Source: BS750m-G57 sp964607575 | Lineage (GTDB): Bacteria; Planctomycetota; Phycisphaerae; SM23-33 | NCBI GenBank assembly: GCA_964607575.1 | Contig: CAZSLS010000010.1 | Coordinates: forward strand, 4,032-68,031 | Direction of reading: 5' to 3' | DNA length: 64,000 nucleotides | Part shown: piece by piece, positions 19,201 to 27,977 of the stretch | Layout of the letters: each line of letters starts with the position of its first letter | Position numbering within the stretch: position 1 is the first letter of the stretch | The notes under the pieces: generated by a model | Databases searched by the model: none | Told to the model about the DNA's origin: nothing | The model's input: only the letters and a program-made list of their open reading frames with translations | Program-made: the position numbers and the translations under genes

Positions 19201-20085
19201 GTCTACGATCTGGCGACCGGCGATCCGAAGATGGCAAATCACCCGATCACCGGTGCGAAAGTGAAGCGGAAATGGTACCGCCCTCACAAGGGGTGCGGAC
19301 CGTACAATGCATCGGCGCACACGATCTTCTTCCGTTCGGGCAGTATCGGATATCACGATCTGGTCCGCAACGAAGGGACTGCGTGTTTTGACAGCAATCG
19401 GCCGAACTGCTGGATGAACTTCATTGCGGCGGAGGGTCTGGCCTTGTGGCCTACTGGCGACGCGGGCTGCCGCTGTGCCTTTGCTCACCAGTGCAGCGTT
19501 GCCCTCGTCCACGCAGAAGAGTCCCGGGTCTACGCCGACTTCACGTCCCCGGGTACGCTGACGCCAGTGAAGCGGATGGCGGTGAATCTAGGCGCACCCG
19601 GCGACCGGCGCGACACCGGCGGGCAGCTCTGGTTTGCCTACCCGCGACGGGAACACTTCCTGGGTATGGCCCTGCCGATCGAGGCCGAGTTCTACGAAGG
19701 AGGGAAGTTCGACCGGCGAGATTCGACATGGAACACCGTTACCGGCACGAAAACACCGTGGGTCTATGCCTCGCGCGCCGACGGCCTGAAGAGTCTGACC
19801 GTCCCTCTGCGAAAGGACTCCGATGGGCCCGGGAAGTACACCGTGAAGCTCGCCTTTACCGCACCCCCCGGCGAGAAGCCAGCCCGGCGCGTGTTCGACG
19901 TGAAACTACAGGGCAAGGTCGTCCGGAAAGGATTGGACGTAGCTGCCGGCGGTGCGGGCAAGGCGATGCTCTTGCAGTTCGATGGTATTAATGTGAAGGA
20001 CTCCCTGCTGATCGAACTGGTCTCCTCCAAGCCGAAACCGGGCGCCTGGCCGGTCCTGTGCGGCGTGGTCGTTCACCTGCCATAG
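16255..20085 (+). CDS. Secreted PQQ-like beta-propeller protein with embedded methyltransferase-like domain
   Basis: The protein has 1276 residues, with a GTG start chosen because AGGAG lies 8 bp upstream (ATG at 16267 is the alternative). Residues 1-25 form a signal peptide ending ASPAMA. Residues 27-450 hold propeller blades (VYFGSVGDGKVYCVDPASGK). Residues about 463-610 form a Rossmann-like, methyltransferase-type domain: FALVYGVETGELALELARR at 482-500, then a strand and helix with CAVSPDAKKVAAARKLLDAAG. The propeller resumes at about 630-1130. A malectin-like beta-sandwich (1147-1276, RRVFDVKLQGKVV) ends the protein. Homologous throughout to the left-edge gene, including a CxC motif (GCRCAF). 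GH127 genes follow on the same strand. Confidence 0.88.
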   Translation: MARSMLRFSVAMIMCLVLAASPAMASDWPTFRKDIRRSGITDEQLALPLTHIWTFQAPFPPKPAYGHGYPKSTNWEGGVEKRRIDFDRADSVVVAGGKVYFGSVGDGKVYCVDPASGKVLWTFMTGGPVRLAPTVANGRVYAGSDDGNVYCLEAGSGTLVWKFRAAPEDHRVIGNGYLISLWPVRTGVLVEKGIAYFGAGIFATEGVFLYAVDAKTGRLIWKNDREGERRMAQICPQGYLLATAGRLVVPMARLAPGIYDKKTGEFLFRLSVYYGGGTFATLRDDLLYTGWEGTHCFPISGQVLPNNHGTSRSLGSFPGGQLVVTGDTLYSCGLPKGAATSGAVSARKWAPGPGATEKDKRLGKKDLKGKTGAEWSNEFKKAESIILAGDTIFAGGAGEVRAIGAKTGKTLWTGKVSGTALSLTVSGGRLYVSTDKGRIVCFAGKGAAAVAASARKAKIDVSPQAKRAADTILKFAPETKKGFALVYGVETGELALELARRTELKICAVSPDAKKVAAARKLLDAAGVYGGRVVVQQWPLEKIPYTKYFANLVVSETALLTGKPVGSAKEVLRMTTPVRGRVAIGAKDAAGLKKWLAGTPMASAELVKKDGFWAFYARPALKGAKPWTHQYGVPGATGSSEDELVRAPFRVQWFGDPGPEHLVDRHYWAAAPLAWGGRLFVCSYKNVTAYDAYNGAALWTYPLDNATRAHIADVPSNVAVGPDGYFVAVDDTCYRLDPATGNLLNKFKVPVAPDGKKRMWGYVGYAGGVLIASRTLGYLPMNKWRKSRGEAVGWWLCSDLLFAFDAKSGKLLWKHGAQWFRHNNIVLGGGAVFLSQPGGTPELHKAALAETKPFIDKFPEESLKVVRKLYSPAKTKKKGQGGPYVEIVSSLDLKTGKPNWQRVTDWTVCGGGRGTLIYKNGILLQLSDVGGDKSYYGMQAGRWTGRSVAARTAKTGDLVWLKPLNYAARAIVIGETIYAEPWVYDLATGDPKMANHPITGAKVKRKWYRPHKGCGPYNASAHTIFFRSGSIGYHDLVRNEGTACFDSNRPNCWMNFIAAEGLALWPTGDAGCRCAFAHQCSVALVHAEESRVYADFTSPGTLTPVKRMAVNLGAPGDRRDTGGQLWFAYPRREHFLGMALPIEAEFYEGGKFDRRDSTWNTVTGTKTPWVYASRADGLKSLTVPLRKDSDGPGKYTVKLAFTAPPGEKPARRVFDVKLQGKVVRKGLDVAAGGAGKAMLLQFDGINVKDSLLIELVSSKPKPGAWPVLCGVVVHLP

Positions 20086-20130
20086 TGATGTTTCGTGAGT
20101 CAGCTTATGCGGACATGAAGGAAAAATGAC

Positions 20131-22011
20131 ATGAGCACAGCAGTTAAGCTATTACTCGTCTCGACCGTCGTATTGCTCGTCGCCCGCGATGCAGCCCGGG
20201 CGGCGCCCCCTGTTGCGATGCTGCCGGTGGAAGTCCAGGACGTCCGGGTTACGGGCGCCTTCTGGGGCAAGCGGATGAAGGTTATGCGTGAAAACACGAT
20301 CCCCCATTCGTGGAATCACGTCAAAAGCGCCATCATGGAGATGAAGCTCGTGGCGAACCCCGATGGCCCCAAGCCTCCTCCGGAGCACCGCGGACGCGTT
20401 AAATGGCGGGAGGCCAACATACACAAAGTGATCGAGACCTGCGCGTACTCGATGGCGCAGCAGAAGGACCCCAAGCTCGACGCGAAGGTCGACGAGATCA
20501 TTGCCGTAATCAAGGGCGCCCAGCAGCCCAGCGGGTTCGTACACGCCTGGTCGACCAACCGCAAACGCCCGCAGTGGGGCTCTCTCGGCAGCGAGCACAA
20601 CGGATACGTGCAGGGGCATCTTTACGAGGCCGCGGTCGCACACTATCGCGCCACGGGCAAGAAGAACTTCCTGGATATCGCTGTGAAGTCCGCCGACCAT
20701 GCCTGGAGCCATTTCATCGATAAAAAAAACAAAGGCGTTCCCGGGCACGCCGAGATCGAACTTGCCCTGGTCGAGCTGTACCGCGCAACGAAGAATAAAA
20801 AATACGTCGAACTGGCCAGGGCATTTATCGAACGTCGCGGCAAGCCGAAGGGAAACGCATATCACCAGGAACACCTCCCAATACGCGAGCAGAACTCCAT
20901 CGAGGGGCATGCCGTCCGCGCCGTGTTCTTCGCCACTGGCGTTGCAGACGTGGCGCTGGTCACCGGCGACAAGGACCTGCGCGCCGCGGCCAATCGCCTC
21001 TGGACCAGCGCCGCCAAGCGCAAGCTGTACGTTACCGGTTGCGCCGGTGCTACAGGCAGGGGCGAGGCTTTCGGGCCCGATTACGTTCTCCCTAACGATG
21101 GCTACGCCGAATCGTGCGCCGGTTGCGGGATGGCGAATTTCGCCCATCGTATGCTTCAACTCGAAGCCGACGCCGACATGGCCGACGAACTGGAGCGCGT
21201 GCTCTACAATGTGGCGCTGCACTGCATCGCCCTGGACGGAAAGTCGTCCTATTACCGCAATCCCCTCAGCGACAAGGACCACGTGCGCGATAACAACTGG
21301 TGCTGCTGCCCGCCGGTTATCTCGCGAACGATCATGCACGTCGGCCGCTACGCCTACGGGCGCACCGACAAGGACATCTACGTCAACCTCTACGTCGGCG
21401 GTGAGGCGTCGATTCAGTTAAAGGACAACCGCGTGGCGTTGAAGGTTGACACCGAATACCCGTGGAAGGGCGGCGTGAAGATAACAGTTAACCCGTCAAA
21501 GGCGGCGGAGTTTACCGTGCGCCTGCGGATGCCTGGATGGTCGGCGGGCACAAAGCTGTCGGTGTGCGGCAAGTCGCTGGACAAGCCCGCCGTGGAGAAG
21601 GGATACGCCGTGATCCGCCGGTCCTGGAAGGCGGGCGACTCGATCGAACTGAACTTCCAGATGCCCGTCATGCGGATCGAGGCGCATCCGAAAGTCGAGG
21701 CGGCCAAAGGGAAAGTGGCGATCCAACGCGGGCCGATCGTGTATGGCCTCGAGGGGCTCGACAACAACGCAACGCCGCTGGTGACCCTTCCGAAGGATCC
21801 GAAATTCACGGTGAAGTTTGACGCCAAGCTGTTGGACGGTGTGATGGTGATCAGCGGAAAGACCGCCGAAGGCAAAGCATTCACGGCGATCCCGTTTTAC
21901 ACGCTGGCTAACCGCCAGAAGTCCAACCAGGAAGTCTGGCTGCCGCAGGAGGGCAAGACCGAAAACCCGCGGGGCTGGGAAGGGCGATTGTACAGACAGT
22001 GGCGGCCTTAG
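20131..22011 (+). CDS. GH127-family glycosidase (beta-L-arabinofuranosidase-like)
   Basis: This 626-residue exported enzyme of glycoside hydrolase family 127 (old DUF1680) is an (alpha/alpha)6 barrel followed by beta-sandwiches. The zinc/cysteine catalytic site of the family is recognisable: Glu327 and Cys329 in YAESC, and the Cys cluster 391-393 in NWCCCPP. The signal peptide is 1-25. A ribosome site AAGGA precedes the ATG, 45 bp after the propeller gene. Predicted to release L-arabinofuranose or a similar sugar. The specificity is not certain because the family is diverse. Confidence 0.88.
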   Translation: MSTAVKLLLVSTVVLLVARDAARAAPPVAMLPVEVQDVRVTGAFWGKRMKVMRENTIPHSWNHVKSAIMEMKLVANPDGPKPPPEHRGRVKWREANIHKVIETCAYSMAQQKDPKLDAKVDEIIAVIKGAQQPSGFVHAWSTNRKRPQWGSLGSEHNGYVQGHLYEAAVAHYRATGKKNFLDIAVKSADHAWSHFIDKKNKGVPGHAEIELALVELYRATKNKKYVELARAFIERRGKPKGNAYHQEHLPIREQNSIEGHAVRAVFFATGVADVALVTGDKDLRAAANRLWTSAAKRKLYVTGCAGATGRGEAFGPDYVLPNDGYAESCAGCGMANFAHRMLQLEADADMADELERVLYNVALHCIALDGKSSYYRNPLSDKDHVRDNNWCCCPPVISRTIMHVGRYAYGRTDKDIYVNLYVGGEASIQLKDNRVALKVDTEYPWKGGVKITVNPSKAAEFTVRLRMPGWSAGTKLSVCGKSLDKPAVEKGYAVIRRSWKAGDSIELNFQMPVMRIEAHPKVEAAKGKVAIQRGPIVYGLEGLDNNATPLVTLPKDPKFTVKFDAKLLDGVMVISGKTAEGKAFTAIPFYTLANRQKSNQEVWLPQEGKTENPRGWEGRLYRQWRP

Positions 22012-22126
22012 GGGCCAGTCGTTGTCGTTCGTAAGTTCCGTGTGTATTGACGTCTGCGTTTCGGCGGGGTATCTTGACGATATGGATCGTGAACAGAAAC
22101 CACCATCTCGATATTGGAGCCACGCC

Positions 22127-24499
22127 ATGAAATACCGATTGAGCTGTCTTTTTCTCCTTCTGGTCGCCTCGGGCTGCACAGGAGTCGCCGAGCGAGACTA
22201 CCCGCACAGGTCCGTCCCGTTCACCGACGTGAAACTCACCGACTCATTCTGGCGGCCGCGTATTGAAACGAACCGCACCGTCACGATTCCCTTCGCGTTC
22301 AAGATGTGCGAGGATACCGGGCGGATCGAAAACTTCAAGGTCGCCGGCGGGCTGTCGAAAAAGGCGTGGACCGGCGGATTCGGGTTCAACGACTCAGATG
22401 TCTCGAAGATTATCGAGGGCGCCTCGTACTGCCTGCGCGTAAAGGATGATCCGAAGCTCGAGGCCTATCTCGACAAACTGATCAGCTACTACGTAGCTGC
22501 CCAGGAAGATAACGGATACCTCTACACGCTCTGGACCTCGCGCAAGACGCTCACGAAAGAGCAATACGATAAGATCATCTGCCGCCCCATGGAAGACGAC
22601 CCCTGGAGCACCATCTGGTTCGCCCACCAACTGTACTGCCTGGGGCATATGTACGAGGCCGGCGTGGCGCACTACCTGGCCACCGGGAAGCGGGATCTTC
22701 TCGATGTATGCATCAAGAGTGCCGATCTGGTCTGCGAGACATTCAACAAGGACGGACTGACCGAGCCACCCGGGCACCAGGAGATCGAGATCGGACTGGC
22801 GAAACTCTATCGAGTGACGGGCAAGCGGAAGTATATGGATTTGGCGAGATTCCTCCTCGAACGGAGAGGCCGCCACCCGCGCAAGAACAAATACAATCAA
22901 ACGCACAAGCCCGTCCTCGAGCAGGACCAGGCCGTCGGGCATTCGGTCCGCGCCAATTACATGTACAGCGCGATGGCCGATATCGCCGCGCTGACCGGCG
23001 ACAAACAGTATGTCGCCGCAATCGATCGTATCTGGAACAACGTAGTGTCGAAGCATCTCTACCTGATCGGCGGTATGGGAGCCAACGGTTTCGGCGAGGG
23101 CTACGGTAAAGATTACGAACTACCCAATCGCGCCGCCTACTGCGAAACCTGCGCCGCCATCGCCAACGTATACTGGAACCACCGCATGTTCCTCCTGCAC
23201 GGCGAGGCCAAGTACATCGATGTCATGGAGCGATCGCTCTACAACAACGTCATGTCCGGTATCTCGTTTGACGGTAAGCTGTTCTTCTACCCCAATGTTC
23301 TGGAATCGATGCACGGCGATGACCGCAGCCCGTGGTTTGGATGCGCCTGCTGTCCGGGCAACATCACGCGATTCCTCGCCAGCGTCGGCGGGTACATGTA
23401 TGCTGTTCGCGACGATGCGATCTATGTCAACCTCTTCGGCCAGAGCGACGCCACGGTAAAACTCGCCGGGCGCAGCGTCAAGCTGACCCAGAAAACCAAC
23501 TTCCCGTGGGACGGCAAGGTCAGCATCACCGTCACGCCCGAGGAGCCCGGGCGACTGACCCTGAAGCTGCGAATCCCCGGATGGGCGCAAAACGAACCGG
23601 TTCCCAGCGATTTGTACCGCGTGGCGCCGGGCAGCGAAACGAAATGGAAGTTTGCCTGTACGGTCAACGGAAAACCCGCCAAAATCGCGACGGAAAAGGG
23701 ATACGCCGTGATCGCCCGCGATTGGAAGGCGGGCGACAGAGTCACGGTCGACTGGCCGATGCCCGTTCAGCGCATTATCTGCAACGAAAAGGTTGAGGCC
23801 AACCGCGGGCGCGCGGCGCTACAGCGCGGGCCAATCGTATACTGCGTCGAGCACGTGGACGTTCCGGACGGTAAGGTCGCAAGCCTGGTCCTGTCCGACA
23901 ACGTGAAGCTGACCGCCAAACATCGCGACGATTTGCTGCAGGGCGTCACGGTAATCAGCGGCAAGGCGAAGTCGGGCAAGTTCACGGCGATTCCGTATTA
24001 CGCCTGGTCTCAACGCGGTAAGGGGCCGATGGCCGTCTGGCTCGCGCGGACGCCCGCAGTGGTGACTCCGATTCCCGCGCCGACCATCGCTTCACAAGCC
24101 AAATGCTCCGCCTCGTGCCGTTACACCGAAGGCGCCAACGACCAGAGCGAACCGAAATCCTCCGACGACCACAGCTACCCGTTCCTGCACTTCTGGCCCA
24201 ACAAGGGCACGACCGAATGGGTGCAGTACGATTTCGCCAAGCCGGAGAAGGTTTCATCCGTCGAGGTCTATTGGCTCGACGATACCGGACGCGGCGAATG
24301 CCGACTCCCCGCCTCCTGGAAACTGCTCTACAACAAGGGCGGCAAGTGGGTCGAGGTCGACAAGCCCAGCGCCTATGGGTGCAAGGGCGATAAGTACAAT
24401 GTCACCAAATTCACCCCGGTGACCACCGACAAGCTGCGGATCGAAATCAAACTTCAGGCCAAATGGGCCGCCGGCGTCCACGAATGGCGCGTCCGCTGA
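22127..24499 (+). CDS. GH127-family glycosidase lipoprotein with F5/8-type C domain
   Basis: The ATG at 22127 was chosen over the upstream TTG at 22022 because it follows GGAG and begins a lipoprotein signal (LLLVASGC). The mature 790-residue product has the GH127 barrel with Glu340/Cys342 (YCETC) and Cys408/Cys409 (CACCPGN), then a beta-sandwich. A C-terminal discoidin-like carbohydrate-binding domain spans about 655-790 (WVQYDFAKPEKVSSVEVYWL, then KLRIEIKLQ). It is more typical of the family than its neighbour and has an extra binding domain. Likely anchored in the outer or inner membrane and acting on arabinose-containing glycans. Confidence 0.9.
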   Translation: MKYRLSCLFLLLVASGCTGVAERDYPHRSVPFTDVKLTDSFWRPRIETNRTVTIPFAFKMCEDTGRIENFKVAGGLSKKAWTGGFGFNDSDVSKIIEGASYCLRVKDDPKLEAYLDKLISYYVAAQEDNGYLYTLWTSRKTLTKEQYDKIICRPMEDDPWSTIWFAHQLYCLGHMYEAGVAHYLATGKRDLLDVCIKSADLVCETFNKDGLTEPPGHQEIEIGLAKLYRVTGKRKYMDLARFLLERRGRHPRKNKYNQTHKPVLEQDQAVGHSVRANYMYSAMADIAALTGDKQYVAAIDRIWNNVVSKHLYLIGGMGANGFGEGYGKDYELPNRAAYCETCAAIANVYWNHRMFLLHGEAKYIDVMERSLYNNVMSGISFDGKLFFYPNVLESMHGDDRSPWFGCACCPGNITRFLASVGGYMYAVRDDAIYVNLFGQSDATVKLAGRSVKLTQKTNFPWDGKVSITVTPEEPGRLTLKLRIPGWAQNEPVPSDLYRVAPGSETKWKFACTVNGKPAKIATEKGYAVIARDWKAGDRVTVDWPMPVQRIICNEKVEANRGRAALQRGPIVYCVEHVDVPDGKVASLVLSDNVKLTAKHRDDLLQGVTVISGKAKSGKFTAIPYYAWSQRGKGPMAVWLARTPAVVTPIPAPTIASQAKCSASCRYTEGANDQSEPKSSDDHSYPFLHFWPNKGTTEWVQYDFAKPEKVSSVEVYWLDDTGRGECRLPASWKLLYNKGGKWVEVDKPSAYGCKGDKYNVTKFTPVTTDKLRIEIKLQAKWAAGVHEWRVR

Positions 24500-24514
24500 C
24501 CTGAGGACACGAAA

Positions 24515-24727
24515 ATGAACCATCCAATGCTTGCTTTCGTACCGTCGGTTGGGCCTATTGAGCTTCTGGTAATTGGGGGTGCGGTCCTTATACCCGTGGT
24601 AGTCGCGATAGTGGCGGTGTTTGTGGCGCTGTCCAAAGGCCGCAGCACCTCCGTCAACGTCCCGCCGCCGCCACCGCCACCACCGCTGCCCACCCCGGAT
24701 CAGGATGACGGTCCGACTTCGTTATGA
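24515..24727 (+). CDS. Small single-pass membrane protein with polyproline tail
   Basis: The product has 70 residues: a short N-terminus, a GPIELLVIGGAVL segment leading into one hydrophobic helix (about 14-40), then SKGRSTSVNV and an eight-proline run near the C-terminus. GAGGACACG precedes the ATG. It lies 15 bp after the GH127 gene, so it may be co-transcribed. The GPIELL start resembles TatA-type proteins, but the amphipathic helix and typical length are absent, so I do not call it TatA. Function unknown. Confidence 0.55.
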   Translation: MNHPMLAFVPSVGPIELLVIGGAVLIPVVVAIVAVFVALSKGRSTSVNVPPPPPPPPLPTPDQDDGPTSL

Positions 24728-24741
24728 GCGAATTCACGATT

Positions 24742-24758
24742 TCCCGACAAAGTCGGGA
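24742..24758 (+). terminator. Possible weak terminator hairpin
   Basis: TCCCGAC-AAA-GTCGGGA forms a 7-bp hairpin just after the small membrane protein gene. It is followed by TTGTCGTCGTTT rather than a clean T-run, so it is a weak call. Confidence 0.35.
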
Positions 24759-24889
24759 TTGTCGTCGTTTCGCGCAGCGCGGTGTTCCCCGAATTCCTAG
24801 TCAATCTCCCAGCTCTTGATGTCGTCGTTATCGCCGGAGGCCAGATATGTGTCGTTGGCGCCTGTCCCGAAGTTGGAGCGAAGCGGAAA

Positions 24890-25378
24890 TCAGAACCACC
24901 CGTGTGAAAGATCCTTGTGCAGCCGAATGAAGTCCTCGTCGGTAGCGCAGAGGTACATTATGCCTTCAACCATTCCAATGACGCCCATAACGATGCTCGG
25001 TATGATGAGCAGGCAGCCAAACATGCTGACGAGCAGCATGATGAGGCCCTCTTTGGTGTATCCGAGGACAAACTTGTGAATACCCAATCCGCCCAACACG
25101 ATCCCTAATATCCCGGCCACGATCTTCTTACCCAGAAGTTCTGATTGAGCCCTCGGCTTCTGAGGCAGCGGAGGGAGGTGGACCGCCTCTGGTGGAATGA
25201 TACCGAGCAGGTCGCTGAGTTCCGGAATCTCGGCCAGAGGTACCCACGCAGGCAGCCCTTGTTTCCAGAACATATCCGTCGCGGAAACTCGCTTCTGCTG
25301 CAAGGAAAGCCTCAGTTCTTCGTGGCTCATCGGACCGTATTGCTGCCCGTCAACCAGGACAAACCATTCCTTGCTCAT
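24890..25378 (-). CDS. GYF_2 and TM2 domain membrane protein
   Basis: The ATG at 25378 was chosen (GAGGTG lies 8 bp upstream) instead of the one five codons earlier. The 162-residue protein begins with a GYF_2-type domain (WFVLVDGQQYGPMSHEEL, ending near WVPLAEIPEL). A linker with PPLPQKP follows. A TM2 domain has two helices around GLGIHKFVLGY and a conserved-looking LLIIPSIVMGVIGMVEGIMYL. Such proteins are common in planctomycetes and often have no assigned role. It is predicted to lie in the cytoplasmic membrane. Confidence 0.82.
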   Translation of the reverse strand: MSKEWFVLVDGQQYGPMSHEELRLSLQQKRVSATDMFWKQGLPAWVPLAEIPELSDLLGIIPPEAVHLPPLPQKPRAQSELLGKKIVAGILGIVLGGLGIHKFVLGYTKEGLIMLLVSMFGCLLIIPSIVMGVIGMVEGIMYLCATDEDFIRLHKDLSHGWF

Positions 25379-25504
25379 TCTCAAGCACCTCATATACAGC
25401 GGGAAACCGGGTCCAACACATCAAATGGTATCGACGGAAGGGAATCGGGGCAAGCGGATTGTTGGATGCGGACCATCGTGGGCATCCTCGTCGTGCCTGT
25501 GTCC

Positions 25505-26866
25505 TTACTTCTCCCGGAATGTCACTATCACGCGGCGATAACGGGTCAGCGGCGGGGCGCCGTTATCGGTTACTTCGCAAATGATATGGACTTTCTGCCC
25601 TTTGCCCGCGTCGGCGGGGACCTTGAACGAAGCCTGCTGCTTGTCGGCGCTGAGGATCTTCACCACGCCGGGGTATGAGCCCGGCTCCCTGTACTGCCAC
25701 CACTTGTAGGACAACTTGTCGCCGTCGGGGTCCTTGCTTCCCTTGGCGCTGAACTTCACCGTCGCGCCGGGTTTGGCGGTCTGGTTCGCATCGCAGTCGA
25801 GTCTCGCCACGGGCGGGTGGTTGGCATCTTTGTAGTTCTTTGTCACGCACCAGTCGGCCCGCGAGGCCCAGTCGTTCTGAAACGCTGCCGCCCAGCGCCA
25901 GATCGGTTGGGATTTCAACCACTTTTTCCTCTTGTAGTCATCGAGATCCTTGACGTCCTGCCACACGTTCTTCGAGCCTTTCTCCGGTTCAAACCTTCCG
26001 CCCCAGCCGCCGTAGGACGGATGCTCCAGGCTCCTGAGCCCCACGTCAATCTGGTGCATGAATGATGGCGAATCGCCTTCGGACTTGAAGGCGCGATTAT
26101 CGCTCCTGACGACGTACCCGGCGCAGAGCGGCCCGTGGTTTTCGAGGATGTTCTTCTTCATCCATGCCGCATCGAAGTACTTGTGGAGGCCCTTGGGTAT
26201 GTGGTTGTGCCACGAATACGCGATCGCTGAGAACTGGCGAAAACTTCGCAGCACCAGGAGGTCCGGCCAGTTCGGCTGGATGTACTGGCGGAGAGTCTTG
26301 TCCTGGTCGAGTATGATGTAGATGATCGCCTTCTTCGTGACTTTGGCGACCTGCCCGGGGTGCTTTTCCTGAATGGTCTTCAGCGCGCGGGCGATGGTGT
26401 TGGTCCCGCCCCAGGCCTGGAGGTATACCGGTCCGCCCTTGTCGTCCAGCAGGACCTCTACGATTCGCCGCGAACCGGGCGTGACCTTCGTCATTTCGCC
26501 CGAAGCGTCGATATTACCAATATACACCAGTTTCTTCAGCGTCTCGGGGGTCGGGAACGCCGGATCGTGTTTCTTGAGGTTCCCGTAGCACGCGGCGTAC
26601 TGGTCGATATCCTCTTCGATCCACTTCGTGCCCGCCCAGTTTTTCCCTTTACAGTGGAACCCCGAACTGGAATAGATGATGCCCTCGATATCCCACTCAT
26701 TGGCATACATCAGGAAACGCACCATGGAGCATCGATCGTCGATCTCGCCATCGGTCGTCGCGATGATACGGGCTTTTGCCAATACCGTTTCGCAAGCCAT
26801 CGAGTTGACCAATACCACGACAACCAAAAGCGGGACCGCGGTTCTTGACAAGTCAGGCATCTTCAT
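25505..26866 (-). CDS. DUF1593 secreted protein with Ig/PKD-like tail
   Basis: ATG 26866 gives a 453-residue exported protein with the signal VVVVLVNSMACETVLA. The N-terminal two-thirds match DUF1593, a nucleoside-hydrolase-like fold, with TTDGEIDDRCSMVRFL and AWGGTNTIARAL. The C-terminal ~100 residues form a PKD/Ig-like domain (PVARLDCDANQTAKPG, then SKDPDGDKLSYKW). Some family members are annotated as sugar- or cellulose-binding. The acidic cluster DGEIDD could bind calcium as in nucleoside hydrolases. Its substrate is not known. Confidence 0.82.
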   Translation of the reverse strand: MKMPDLSRTAVPLLVVVVLVNSMACETVLAKARIIATTDGEIDDRCSMVRFLMYANEWDIEGIIYSSSGFHCKGKNWAGTKWIEEDIDQYAACYGNLKKHDPAFPTPETLKKLVYIGNIDASGEMTKVTPGSRRIVEVLLDDKGGPVYLQAWGGTNTIARALKTIQEKHPGQVAKVTKKAIIYIILDQDKTLRQYIQPNWPDLLVLRSFRQFSAIAYSWHNHIPKGLHKYFDAAWMKKNILENHGPLCAGYVVRSDNRAFKSEGDSPSFMHQIDVGLRSLEHPSYGGWGGRFEPEKGSKNVWQDVKDLDDYKRKKWLKSQPIWRWAAAFQNDWASRADWCVTKNYKDANHPPVARLDCDANQTAKPGATVKFSAKGSKDPDGDKLSYKWWQYREPGSYPGVVKILSADKQQASFKVPADAGKGQKVHIICEVTDNGAPPLTRYRRVIVTFREK

Positions 26867-26957
26867 CGTTGCTCTCTTTCGCTGATCGGCGTAGCGGTCC
26901 GACAGTGCCGGGCATTCTACCAACCGGCGAATCCGGGATGGGGCAGCTTTTCGTGTG

Positions 26958-27617
26958 TCAGTCCCGTATCTTTCTCACTTTGAACACGTACAGGCGGTCT
27001 ACCGCCATCGGGACCCCTTTGCCCAGGATGCGAATTTCCACTCTCGATTGTTTCTTCAGTTCAAAGGATATGGGCACCTCACGCCACGTCCCCCGCGAGC
27101 GCCAGCCGACCTCGACGTCCACCGAGCCAAACGCCTTCGGACCCGATGCCAAGTCTATCGTACACAGTTTTCCCGTCTTCGCGGATCGCAGGCGACAGAC
27201 CGCTATATACTTACCCACTCTGTAGCTTACGTAGGGTACGTGCATCAGCATATCGTTAGTCTCGCCGCCAAGCACTATCCCAGCGTACGACCCGGGCAGC
27301 CTCGTCAGGACGCCTTCGGTGCTGGAGGTCTTCACCGCGTCGTAACACCGCCTCAGGTCCAGCCCCGTGCCTTTCGTAAACACTGTGGGATCGGCGGCCA
27401 TCAGCCTGTCGGCCAGGACCGCCGCTTCATCGGCATCTTCGTGGCGGGACCGGTTCCTGTATCTCACCCCGTTCAGTACTCCGGAATCGCCTTTGGCGGC
27501 CAGTCTCGCCTCTTCCTCGATAGTCAGTTCCCGCGGCGGGCACAGGCAGCATCCGCCTGCGAGCAGCGCCATCGACGCAATCCACAATACCGCCATGGTA
27601 ATTAACCGCCTTGTCAT
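26958..27617 (-). CDS. Hypothetical lipoprotein
   Basis: ATG 27617 follows AAGGAG by 8 bp and is preferred to the GTG three codons upstream. The 219-residue product has a lipoprotein signal ending LLAGGC. The mature protein is a predicted beta-rich domain (VRYRNRSRHEDAD, and further on IAVCRLRSAKTGKLCTIDL). It resembles small carbohydrate-binding jelly-rolls, but I do not recognise the family. Confidence 0.65.
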   Translation of the reverse strand: MTRRLITMAVLWIASMALLAGGCCLCPPRELTIEEEARLAAKGDSGVLNGVRYRNRSRHEDADEAAVLADRLMAADPTVFTKGTGLDLRRCYDAVKTSSTEGVLTRLPGSYAGIVLGGETNDMLMHVPYVSYRVGKYIAVCRLRSAKTGKLCTIDLASGPKAFGSVDVEVGWRSRGTWREVPISFELKKQSRVEIRILGKGVPMAVDRLYVFKVRKIRD

Positions 27618-27751
27618 GATATGCACTCCTTACGCCGGGGATTTTCCGGATGACATTACCCGGTCTGCCCGCCAGGGTGTTTGTTCGATTGTGTTGATGT
27701 ATACTCTATCCAAACCGCATCAAGATTGATAATTGAATTAACCTTCTCACG

Positions 27752-27878
27752 CGAGAAACCGTCTTTCCACTCGACCGCCGTATCCGTAACCGTCTTTGTT
27801 ACCAACTTCCCTTCACCCAACTGCTTACCGTCCTTGTCGAAGACGGTCGTCTTTACAAAACCCGACGGGGCGATGTCG
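27752..27878 (-). pseudogene. Fragment of a paralogue of the 31104-32915 gene
   Basis: These 127 bp align without gaps to 31521-31647 in the same orientation, with about 15 mismatches by my count, nearly all synonymous. Translated on the minus strand it reads DIAPSGFVKTTVFDKDG and on to EWKDGFS, as in the intact gene. Both ends then diverge. The synonymous bias indicates that it diverged as coding sequence before it was cut down. Confidence 0.75.
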
Positions 27879-27914
27879 TAAAATGGGCCTCAACGAGGCC
27901 CGCGTGCGCAGCAC

Positions 27915-27970
27915 TTTGGAGTGCGGCGGCTCGACGCCGCTTTGACATGTCGCGGAGCGACGGTTTCGCC
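27915..27970 (+). repeat. Dispersed repeat, left copy
   Basis: A two-part element: TTTGGAGTGCGG, a variable middle with GCCGCTTT, then GTCGCGGAGCGACGGTTT. It recurs inverted at 31013-31077, and a half copy lies near 30950-30970. The two full copies bracket the SIR2 module. Confidence 0.6.
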
Positions 27971-27977
27971 ATGTCTA

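Noticed and set aside
22022..22126. Upstream start of the second GH127 gene (TTG at 22022)
   Set aside because: The ATG at 22127 has a ribosome site and gives a proper lipoprotein signal; the extra 35 residues have no such features.
24515..24727. TatA-like protein
   Set aside because: The GPIELL opening is similar, but the helix and amphipathic segment of TatA are missing.
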